From a virus: DNA of 35,294 nt. Shown in pieces: positions 1 to 7,100 of the stretch. The notes beneath the pieces are model-generated. The model was not told the DNA's origin and did not search any database. It saw only the letters and a program-made list of their open reading frames with translations. How positions within the stretch are numbered: the first letter of the stretch is position 1; every line of letters starts with the position of its first letter. A program made the position numbers and the translations under genes. The stretch is from positions 1-35,294 of IMG/VR virus record IMGVR_UViG_3300031774_000068. One strand, 5' to 3'.

Positions 1-61
1 CAGTAAATTAATTGAATTAAATGGCGATAAAAGCTTGACGGTAACAGTTACCAATGTATAA
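1..61 (+). CDS. 3' end of the 72-residue last gene (duplicate of 35145-35205)
   Basis: This is the partial copy of the gene at 34987-35205, present because the contig ends overlap. Reading in the frame that ends TAA at 59-61 gives the C-terminal residues DKSLTVTVTNV. It differs from the right-hand copy by one codon (GGC in place of GAC). It is not an independent gene. Confidence 0.85.
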   Translation, partial: SKLIELNGDKSLTVTVTNV

Positions 62-62
62 T
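35..62 (+). promoter_or_regulatory. Early sigma70-like promoter with palindromic operator
   Basis: A -35 box TTGACG (35-40), a 16-bp spacer and a perfect -10 TATAAT (57-62) are visible. The spacer region carries the palindrome GGTAAC-A-GTTACC (40-52), placed where a bound repressor would block RNA polymerase. The same arrangement recurs at 33584-33611. The -35 and -10 lie inside the 3' end of the preceding gene, whose stop TAA overlaps the -10. The promoter would transcribe the genes from 97 rightward. Promoter assignment is strong by sequence; the identity of the repressor is unknown. Confidence 0.85.
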
Positions 63-96
63 GGACTCATCTTTTAGAGAGCTACGGAGAGTAAAA

Positions 97-267
97 ATGA
101 ACATAGGCGATAAAGTTTGGGTTAGGTTGACTGATATTGATGACGAGTGCTGGGTGACGGGTTTAGTCGTTGGGTTTACTCCAAAAAGAATTAAATGCGA
201 AACCACACACGGCTTAAGAGACATCGCAAATTACGCACCAAAAAATGTAAAACCAAGAGAAGCATAA
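97..267 (+). CDS. Small early protein, SH3-like beta-rich, unknown function
   Basis: A 56-residue protein, first gene of the transcript from the promoter at 35-62. The ATG at 97 was chosen over an in-frame one at 61 because it follows the Shine-Dalgarno CGGAGAG at the right distance and because the 61 start lies inside the -10 box. The sequence begins MNIGDKVWVRLTD and alternates hydrophobic and charged residues, as in small beta-barrel folds; no family is recognised. It occupies the same position as the 58-residue gene at 33652, which has a nearly identical promoter and leader, so the two may be diverged paralogues (inference). Confidence 0.75.
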   Translation: MNIGDKVWVRLTDIDDECWVTGLVVGFTPKRIKCETTHGLRDIANYAPKNVKPREA

Positions 268-274
268 AGCTAAC

Positions 275-288
275 GGGGCGAAAGCCCC
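275..288 (+). promoter_or_regulatory. GAAA-capped RNA hairpin between early genes
   Basis: Perfect 5-bp stem GGGGC/GCCCC closed by a GAAA (GNRA) tetraloop, with no U-tract after it, so it is not a classical terminator. It lies 10 bases before an ACGGA ribosome-binding site. A matching hairpin with the same loop sits after the first gene of the other early operon (33835-33850). A processing, stability or translational-control element is plausible. Confidence 0.7.
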
Positions 289-308
289 ACAACCTAAACG
301 GAGTTACT

Positions 309-533
309 ATGAAATTTTCACCTGAGCTGCATTTTCACGACTACAAGTCATTACAGCAAGTTGAGCACGATGGCGACACTTGGGTAATCCTTGGTAGAGG
401 CCGAACTAACGATCAAGGCCAAACTTACTGTCATCTAGCCAGCACTACTCGCGCTAGAAAACAAAAAAACGGTTTTAATCCTATCCAAGCCACTGGCTGG
501 TTAAACATCAAACTAAACGGAGTTGAGCAATGA
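309..533 (+). CDS. Small early protein of unknown function
   Basis: A 74-residue protein beginning MKFSPELHFHDYKSLQQ. The ATG at 309 was preferred to an upstream in-frame ATG at 195 because it follows ACGGAG at a good distance and the upstream extension overlaps the previous gene and the GAAA hairpin. The stop overlaps the start of the ArdC-like gene by four bases (ATGA), indicating one operon with translational coupling. No domain recognised; the sequence is polar and beta-rich. It probably belongs to the early host-takeover set. Confidence 0.75.
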   Translation: MKFSPELHFHDYKSLQQVEHDGDTWVILGRGRTNDQGQTYCHLASTTRARKQKNGFNPIQATGWLNIKLNGVEQ

Positions 534-1381
534 AAAACCAAAAAATTTATGAGCAAATCACTGAGCAGGTTATCAACGGCCTGCAAGGTGCAAAAAAGTG
601 GTCAAAGCCTTGGACATACGTCACAAGCGCACCACACAACGGTATCTCTGGCAGGGCATACAGTGGCATCAACTGGTTAATCCTCGCCCTAGCCCCATAT
701 GATAGCCCACAATGGCTTACCTTTAACGGCGTTAAGGAGTTAGGTGGCAGCGTTAAGGGCCAGAAGGCTACTCAGGTTATTTACTACAATGTAACCAAGG
801 TTAAAGACAAAGAAACTGGCGACAGTAAAACCATCCCATTCGCAAAGCCTCACAACCTTTTCAATGTAGAGCAGGTTGAAGGCCTCGATAAAACTAAGCT
901 TGTCGGTTATAAGCCAGAGACTATTCTTGACTTAGATTACAATGAATTTACTGCTCACAATTTGGCAGAGTCTTTGCAGGTTAAGCTATCTTATGGATGC
1001 AGTCAGGCGTGCTTTATTCCATCAGCTGATGAAGTAAAAATGCCTAATGCTGAGGATTTTGTAGATACGGCCCAGTTTCAGGCTACGCTAATCCATGAGC
1101 TTATCCATTGGACAGGCCACAAGTCACGCCTTAACAGACTAGGTGATAAGTCTAAAGAAGGTTATGCGTTTGAAGAGCTGGTCGCTGAGTTAGGTGCAGC
1201 AATGGCTGGCAGTATTTACGGCTTGCCGTATGAAGGCCTGCAACACGAAGAGTATATTGCATCTTGGTTAACGCGACTCGGCGATGATCCGAAGCATATC
1301 TACAAAGCGGCAAAGCTTGCTGGCAAGGCTGTTAACTATTTAATTGAAAATTCTGCGGTAGCCGCTGTAAAAGCGGCATAG
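530..1381 (+). CDS. ardC: ArdC-like antirestriction / ssDNA-binding metallopeptidase-fold protein
   Basis: A 283-residue protein with the two-part ArdC layout. The N-terminal about 130 residues (IYEQITEQVINGLQ, then KKWSKPW and SGRAYSGINWLIL) match the DUF1738 ssDNA-binding domain. The C-terminal half is a zincin-like domain with HELIHWTGH at about residues 189-197 and a downstream FEELVAELGAAMAG that can supply the third zinc ligand. ArdC proteins of plasmids and phages protect incoming DNA from restriction and bind single-stranded DNA. Lying in the early operon fits a role just after injection. Starts with ATGA overlap to the upstream gene, after ACGGAG. Confidence 0.88.
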   Translation: MKNQKIYEQITEQVINGLQGAKKWSKPWTYVTSAPHNGISGRAYSGINWLILALAPYDSPQWLTFNGVKELGGSVKGQKATQVIYYNVTKVKDKETGDSKTIPFAKPHNLFNVEQVEGLDKTKLVGYKPETILDLDYNEFTAHNLAESLQVKLSYGCSQACFIPSADEVKMPNAEDFVDTAQFQATLIHELIHWTGHKSRLNRLGDKSKEGYAFEELVAELGAAMAGSIYGLPYEGLQHEEYIASWLTRLGDDPKHIYKAAKLAGKAVNYLIENSAVAAVKAA

Positions 1382-1392
1382 GAGCGCAACTA

Positions 1393-1665
1393 ATGAAAAT
1401 GAGCTATAATAAGACGACTTTTGTTATGTATGATCTTGAGAATCCTGAGATTTGGAAAATGTTTAAGTTGTTTGCTATGCAGGCAACAAAGTACCGAGAT
1501 CGATATTCAGCTAGAGCTATCTTTCATCGCATTCGCTGGGAGACAATGGTCAGCGGCAAAGGTGATTTTAAGGTGAACAATAATTGGTCAAAGTATTATG
1601 CAGAAAAGTTTATGCGTTTATACCCAGACCATGATGGGTTCTTTTCTACTCGGAGAAAGTCATGA
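1393..1665 (+). CDS. Conserved small phage protein of unknown function
   Basis: A 90-residue protein preceded by GGAG at 1381-1384. Its C-terminal region (GDFKVNNNWSKYYAEKF, then YPDHDGFFSTR) resembles a family of uncharacterised phage proteins of about this length that recur in early regions; I know no function for it. The middle is rich in Arg, Tyr and Trp, so it could bind nucleic acid (inference). Its stop overlaps the next start by four bases. Confidence 0.75.
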   Translation: MKMSYNKTTFVMYDLENPEIWKMFKLFAMQATKYRDRYSARAIFHRIRWETMVSGKGDFKVNNNWSKYYAEKFMRLYPDHDGFFSTRRKS

Positions 1666-1817
1666 GCACAGCTAAAAATGCAAAGGTTGCAAAATCTAAA
1701 GCAGAGCTAATGCGTGCGATGCGTAAACGGCGTAGGGAAGACGGATTGATCGCTGTGACTTACTGGGTAACGGCGGATCAGATAAACAAGATCGAGAAGG
1801 TCTTGAGAGAGAGTTAG
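1662..1817 (+). CDS. Short basic protein, possibly ribbon-helix-helix
   Basis: A 51-residue ORF starting at an ATG overlapping the previous stop (ATGA) and ending TAG at 1815-1817. A basic N-terminal helix (KAELMRAMRKRRREDG) is followed by a short strand-like AVTYWVTA and an amphipathic C-terminal helix (QINKIEKVLRES). This strand-plus-helices arrangement resembles small Arc/MetJ-type DNA-binding proteins, but the match is weak. It sits just before the terminase genes and may regulate the early-to-late switch (speculation). Confidence 0.7.
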   Translation: MSTAKNAKVAKSKAELMRAMRKRRREDGLIAVTYWVTADQINKIEKVLRES

Positions 1818-1819
1818 CT

Positions 1820-2005
1820 ATGGTGCGGTTAGATGCGAATGATTACGAAGTAGACGATTCAGTCATTGAGTTGATCAACGCATTCTCCGCTGCACTATTT
1901 GACAAAGACCGACTGGCACTGGATGACGTATACTATTTAGCCTGTGATAAAGTAAGCAGCAAGTGCTCATGTTATGAGCCAGTATGCATATGTGAGAGAA
2001 GATGA
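1820..2005 (+). CDS. Small acidic Cys-rich protein of unknown function
   Basis: A 61-residue acidic protein starting after GAGAGAG. The C-terminus carries a cluster of cysteines (KCSCYEPVCICERR plus one earlier Cys) that could bind zinc. Its stop overlaps the start of the small terminase gene by four bases, so it is translated with the packaging genes. No family recognised. Confidence 0.6.
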   Translation: MVRLDANDYEVDDSVIELINAFSAALFDKDRLALDDVYYLACDKVSSKCSCYEPVCICERR

Positions 2006-2421
2006 CCAGACCAACAATATTTAACGATGAGTTAGCAACCACTATCTGCCATCGCCTTACTATGGGCGAATCTGCACGACAAATCTGTCGCAGTCACGAT
2101 ATGCCATCCCTATCTACCCTTATGAAGTGGCTTACAGAGTCAGATAAAATCGAGTTTTCGGAGCAGTACGCGAGGGCCAGAGACTTACAGGCTGATTACT
2201 ACGCCGATCAAGTGGTCGATTTAGCTGATGAGCTCATAGAAGGATCTGATAATAATGAGATAGCTAGGGCCAAGCTACGCATCGATAGCCGCAAGTGGAA
2301 GGCCTCTAGGATGCAACCTAAAAAGTGGGGTGATAAGTCAGCTGTAGACGTAACATCGTCTGACCAGTCATTTAAGCCTACTGTGATCAATCTAGTCGCT
2401 GCTGAAGTGCCTGATGAGTAA
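2002..2421 (+). CDS. terS: Terminase small subunit
   Basis: A 139-residue protein directly before the large terminase and overlapping it by eight bases. The N-terminal half contains an HTH-type pattern (TTICHRLTMGESARQICR, then MPSLSTLMKWL), followed by the helical ADYYADQVVDLADEL and the segment RAKLRIDSRKWKASRMQPKKWGDK. That order is typical of small terminase subunits that recognise the pac/cos site and form a ring feeding DNA to the large subunit. Length is normal for the family. Confidence 0.9.
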   Translation: MTRPTIFNDELATTICHRLTMGESARQICRSHDMPSLSTLMKWLTESDKIEFSEQYARARDLQADYYADQVVDLADELIEGSDNNEIARAKLRIDSRKWKASRMQPKKWGDKSAVDVTSSDQSFKPTVINLVAAEVPDE

Positions 2422-3694
2422 TGTCGCCACAATCAACCTACCGCCAAAGCTAGTTAAGCTATTCGATGGTGAGGCCCGATATCGATGTGCATGGGGCGGT
2501 CGAGGATCAGGTAAGACTGTTAGCTTTGCATTGATGACAGCTGTCAGAGGTTATATGTGGGGTATGGCTGGCCGTAAGGGGCAGATACTCTGTGGTCGTG
2601 AGCATTTGAACAGCCTAGAAGAATCTTCGTTAGAAGAGGTTAAATCGGCTATCAGGAGCTGTGACTTCTTGGTCGATTACTATGAGATAGGTGAGAAGTA
2701 CATCCGATCTAAGGATGGCAACATCAGCTACACGTTTACTGGTTTGCGCCGCAACCTAGATTCCGTTAAATCTAAAGCCAAGATACTTTTGTGTTGGGTT
2801 GATGAGGCTGAAGGTGTAAGTGAAACTGCATGGTCTAAACTGATTCCTACAGTGCGTGAAGAGAACTCAGAGATATGGGTGACTTGGAATCCAGAGAACA
2901 AGAACTCATCGACTCATCGCCGATTCAGGCAGAATACCCCAGAGGGGCTAAAGATAACTAACGTCAACTGGCGTGATAATCCGTTTTTCCCGAAAGTATT
3001 AGAGCTCGCTAGACAAGAGGATCTTGAGCTGCGGCCAGAGTCTTATGACCATATTTGGGAAGGTGACTTTTTAGTACACGTTGACGGTGCTTACTACATG
3101 ACAGAGATGCGTGATGCTAGGCAGGGTGGAAGGGTTAGTGGTGTCCCATATGACCCAGCATTGCCAGTAACGACTGCATGGGATTTAGGTGTGGGTGATT
3201 CTACATCGATCTGGTTTGCTCAGTTTTATGGCAAAGAGGTTAGGCTGATTGATTACTACGAAAGCAGCGGTGTTGGCCTCGATCACTATGTTCAGCTACT
3301 CAACAGTAAGGGTTACACCTACGGCAATCATATCCTACCGCACGATGTCAGGGTGAGAGAGCTAGGCACTGGCAAGTCACGCTTAGAGACTTTAGGCACG
3401 CTAGGTGTTAGGCCAATCACTATTGCGCCGCAGCTAATGGTTGACGATGGAATACAGGCGGCCCGATCAATGATAGCCAGCTGCTGGTTTGATGAGATTA
3501 AATGCTCCAGAGGTATAGATTGTCTGGGCCAGTATCACAGAGATTATGACGAAAAGAATCAGACGTTCAAGGGCAATCCTGTGCACGACTGGGCATCACA
3601 TGGCGCAGATGCATTTAGGTACTTAGCAACAGGTCACAAGCCAGATCGAAACTGGGGCGAACCAATAAGAAGAAACATCAGAGGTGTGGTATAA
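2414..3694 (+). CDS. terL: Terminase large subunit, PBSX type
   Basis: A 426-residue packaging ATPase/nuclease. The N-terminal ATPase domain has a P-loop WGGRGSGKT at residues 27-35 and a Walker B with catalytic acid (ILLCWVDEAEG, about residues 123-133). The C-terminal RNase H-like nuclease domain starts near AWDLGVGDS (about residue 255), with further acidic positions in HDVRVREL and HDWASHGADAFRYL. Family knowledge: it translocates DNA into the prohead through the portal and cuts the concatemer. The stop codon overlaps an extended -10 motif (3687-3698). Confidence 0.95.
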   Translation: MSNVATINLPPKLVKLFDGEARYRCAWGGRGSGKTVSFALMTAVRGYMWGMAGRKGQILCGREHLNSLEESSLEEVKSAIRSCDFLVDYYEIGEKYIRSKDGNISYTFTGLRRNLDSVKSKAKILLCWVDEAEGVSETAWSKLIPTVREENSEIWVTWNPENKNSSTHRRFRQNTPEGLKITNVNWRDNPFFPKVLELARQEDLELRPESYDHIWEGDFLVHVDGAYYMTEMRDARQGGRVSGVPYDPALPVTTAWDLGVGDSTSIWFAQFYGKEVRLIDYYESSGVGLDHYVQLLNSKGYTYGNHILPHDVRVRELGTGKSRLETLGTLGVRPITIAPQLMVDDGIQAARSMIASCWFDEIKCSRGIDCLGQYHRDYDEKNQTFKGNPVHDWASHGADAFRYLATGHKPDRNWGEPIRRNIRGVV

Positions 3695-3698
3695 TCGG
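3687..3698 (+). promoter_or_regulatory. Extended -10 motif TGGTATAATCGG (late promoter candidate 1)
   Basis: TG-G-TATAAT followed by CGG, with no recognisable -35. The same TGNTAWAATCGG pattern recurs at 8770, 16062 and 23809. It lies over the terL stop and just before the gene at 3716, with a start point expected about seven bases after the -10. Extended -10 promoters can work without a -35. Sequence match clear, activity inferred. Confidence 0.65.
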
Positions 3699-3715
3699 CG
3701 TTTTTTGGGGATGCT

Positions 3716-3898
3716 ATGAGCTTATACAAAAACATTGCAAAGAAGAAGGCCAGAATAAAGGCTGGATCTAAAGAAACTATGCGAAAAAAAGGAGCTAAGG
3801 GTGCGCCGACTGATAAGGCTTTCAAGCAGGCTGCAAAGACAGCGAAAAAACCTAAAGCTAAGAAAAAAGCAGCTAAACGGTCAGGAAAAAAATACTGA
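3716..3898 (+). CDS. Small Lys/Ala-rich basic protein
   Basis: A 60-residue, extremely basic protein: MSLYKNIAKKKARIKAGS at the N-terminus and a Lys/Ala-repeat tail resembling histone H1 C-termini. Its N-terminal half resembles small proteins I recall next to terminase genes in marine podovirus genomes; none has a known function. It follows the extended -10 motif with GGGG as ribosome-binding site. A DNA-condensing or nucleic-acid-binding role is plausible from charge alone. Stop and next start overlap. Confidence 0.75.
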   Translation: MSLYKNIAKKKARIKAGSKETMRKKGAKGAPTDKAFKQAAKTAKKPKAKKKAAKRSGKKY

Positions 3899-4188
3899 TG
3901 CCAAAGAAAAAAGACTCCAAACTGTCTAATGCTGGTGTATCAGGTTATAACAAACCAAAGCGCACTCCAAACCATCCTAAAAAGTCTCATGTTGTTGTTG
4001 CTAAAGAGGGCGATAAAACAAAGACAATTAGGTTTGGTGAGCAGGGAGCAAAGACAGCTGGCAAGCCCAAAAAAGTTGAGTCTGAAGCAATGAAGAAAAA
4101 GCGTGCCTCATTCAAGGCTCGTCATGGTAAGAATATATCTAAAGGTAAAATGTCTGCGGCTTACTGGGCCGACAAGGTGAAGTGGTAA
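3898..4188 (+). CDS. Conserved basic phage protein (DUF6321-like)
   Basis: A 96-residue, Lys-rich protein. It contains RTPNHPKKSHVVVAK, then KTIRFGEQGAKTAGKP, then FKARHGKNISKGKMSAAYW near the C-terminus. These blocks recur in a conserved phage family that I believe is catalogued as DUF6321; the number is from memory. Function unknown. It overlaps its neighbours by one base on each side, between the other basic protein and the polyvalent protein, so it is probably a virion or DNA-associated product. Confidence 0.75.
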   Translation: MPKKKDSKLSNAGVSGYNKPKRTPNHPKKSHVVVAKEGDKTKTIRFGEQGAKTAGKPKKVESEAMKKKRASFKARHGKNISKGKMSAAYWADKVKW

Positions 4189-7100
4189 TGGCATTAGGCG
4201 CAAGAGCACAGGGTATACTTGATCTCATACTCGACCCTAAGAAATATGACGATTCATTTGAGCTCAGAAATATACCAAAGGTTAAGCCAAGAGATGAGTA
4301 TGGCGTTCCTATTGTTGAGGGCCGACCCGATGATGCGCCTACAATCACTCTCAGCGATTTAGAAGGCTACCCATACCTATCAACAATGTCTGATAGAACG
4401 GCGGCAGGCGGCCAGCTGGTTGGTATAGGCGACAAGGATTTAGCATATCCGATTGACTTGACTGGCGGTCAGGATTTCATGCGCAACAATCCAAACTTAT
4501 GGGCATCTGGAACTAGCCCTGTCAACCAGATGATACAGGCTGGTCAAAATCTAAAAAAAGAATATGGTAGAGATCCTGTTCTAATCCCTTGGCGAATGTC
4601 GGCATCAGGCAGCGATTTCTCTGGTCAGATGACAGGCGGCACGATGATGTCTTATGCATCGGCCAATATGCCTGCTGCGGTCAAAAAGCAGTTAGATGCT
4701 GATATCAGGGCGCGTGTGCCAGATTTTGTCGGTGTCGATAATCCATTAGCACAAGAGCAATTCGCTAGACTGCCAGACGCTACTAGAAAGTTTATTCAGC
4801 AGCAGATAATGGATAAAGATTATCGTAGCCAAGGCGGTATATCTCTGCCACAGGCAAGATTGGCTATTGCTGACCCATCACAGTTAGATGCGCAAGTTAT
4901 GGGATTGCAAAATGTAGGCTTGCTAGATGTTGATGCTGGAAACTTGTCTGGTCAAGGCAATATCATCTATCCTGACGCTGTAGGCGGCGAGTTTATAGGG
5001 CGGCTTGATACTGATGCTACTCTGATAGATCTTGACCCTACAGCTCAATACAGGGCTACATCTGGCGGTATTTATGGTCGCCCACTTAGTGTAGGCGATG
5101 ATGGGCCGAGGACTGAGTTTGGCCAAATGAGGCGAGCAGCGGAGATTGCTCCGTATGGCGGCTTAATCGATGATAAGTTGCTGCGAAATCTTGAGTCGAA
5201 GGGAATAAAGGTTAGTGCCAATCCGTTTATGACTCTAGTCGGTGTTGGTTTAGCTGGCGGAGCTTTATTTGGCAGTGAAGAGGCAGATGCTGGTATTTTG
5301 TCAGGCACTTACAAAAATGTGTCGCAAAACATTAACCAACTTGATAAGGTTATCGACCGACTGAATAGTGGCCAGCCACTACGTTCAGGGGATCTATTAT
5401 ACGGTAGTGAGGGAGCAACATTCCGAACGCCACAATTTGAAACGGAAGCGAGAGTATTCGATGAGCTTAGAAACCAATCCCAAACCTACGGAGAGCCAGT
5501 CTTCGACAGGGCAACTATCGGAAGTAGAATTAATATTGCAGGAAGAGAACGAGTTAATGGAATTGCTCGGTTTTCCATGCCATCAGCCTATCAAACGGAG
5601 CTCGGAAGGCTAAATCTAAACAGTCCAGATATGATCGAGATTAGCCCAGACCAAGTGGGTGCTGATTTATTTTCTGAGCGTATCAATGCAGCGAAAAAAT
5701 CTAATCGGTTTGGCGCAGCTGTTGAGGCGTATGACCCAGACGCATACAAAGGTATGCGGTTATTCCTGAGCGAAGATGGCGGAGCTGGGTTTGCATTAAA
5801 GCCAGATGGTGATTTAGTTAGTGCGTTCAGCGATGGATCTACAAAGGGTGTAGCATCGCAGTTGTTGCTGTTAGGTATCGAGCAGGGTGCTAAAAAGTTA
5901 GATGCATTCGACACAATCTTGCCAGAACTATATTCAAAAGCTGGATTCAGAGAGACAAGTCGACTAAAATTCGACCCAGAACAAGCACCAGCAGATTTTG
6001 ATCCAGCTGTATTTAGTAGGTTTAATGAGGGTCAGCCTGACGTATCGTTTATGGCCCTAGATCGCGGCAGAGCAAGGCCAGTAGAGCCAATCTATGCTGA
6101 CGACTATGCTGATGCAATAGCTCGTCAACAGGCAGGTGTTAGCAATCTAGATGATCTCAGATTAATTCCTGAAGGTGATCTATCTATAATGCCTGCGCCT
6201 CAGCGATTCTTTGATCAAGATAATAAAGCGTTTAAACCATTCCTATCTGACATTCCATTTGAGTCTGGCGGTCGATACTTATCTATGGGTGAAAACCGTA
6301 GAGACTTAACAGGCGCATTTCCAAAGACTGCATCGATATCTATTGATCCTACTGGCAAGCCAACATTTGCTGTGTCTGGCGAGTCGCGCAAGGGAGTACC
6401 GCCAACTGAAGGCCGCACAATCAAGACAAACCTATTTAAGAAGAGTGCAGGCTGGAACTGGGAGCAAGTGCCAGAGGGCTTTCCAAAAGACCCTGACAAA
6501 GGCTTTCCGATTGTCTCTGTTGAAGACAGCACTGGTCACTATTACTCACTATCCACTGATTACCCAGAGGGCGTGAGCCTACAAAGAAACCCATCGACAA
6601 CTGAGCCTAGATTACGACCAGAGACTAAAGGTTTCATTGAGTACGGTAATGTGGTTGGTACGATCCGAACTCGTAAAAGCAAGGCTCATCCAAAAGGCAA
6701 AATCCACAACGTATACGACAAGATAACTGTACGCAATGTTGCGCCAGCTGTTATTGCTGGATTTGCTGCTGCGGGCCAGTCAGAGGATGCTGATGCGTCT
6801 TATGTTGGTATTGTTTCTAAGCTTGGGTTTGGCCGACAAGATTTGCTAAATACTGCAAAGCGTATGGAAGAGCAGGGTGATAGCCCAGAAGAAATATGGT
6901 CAATGACTGGTTGGGAAAAGAATCAGGCTGATGGTGAGTGGCGCACAGAGCTACCTAACACTAACACCAAGATCAATTTCGATAAGCTTGTAGATGATGG
7001 TGTGATGAATGATCTTCCCACACTTCTAGGTGCTGGCGATAAAAAGAAAATAAAAGTAGATAGCTTTGCAGAATACAAGCTAAAAGATTTAGTTGATGAC

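Larger units (their letters stand above)
1..150. repeat. Terminal direct repeat, left copy (circular contig overlap)
   Basis: These 150 bases recur at the right end with one mismatch at position 24 (G here, A at 35168). The usual reading is that a circular or terminally redundant genome was assembled with overlapping ends, giving a unit of about 35,144 bp. The copy holds the 3' end of the last gene (bases 1-61), the early promoter and operator, and the start of the first gene. The mismatch changes Asp to Gly in the last gene's C-terminus and may be a population variant or a sequencing error. Confidence 0.95.

Noticed and set aside
195-308. N-terminal extension of the 74-residue early protein
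   Set aside because: It overlaps the previous gene and the GAAA hairpin, has no ribosome-binding site, and reads as a basic out-of-frame product.
3699-3710. T-run followed by GGGG after terL as a terminator
   Set aside because: No stem precedes the T-run. It lies directly downstream of the extended -10 motif and GGGG is the ribosome-binding site of the next gene.
5368-5613. 81-residue plus-strand ORF inside the polyvalent gene
   Set aside because: Out-of-frame shadow of a long gene with clear domain content; no ribosome-binding site or family match.
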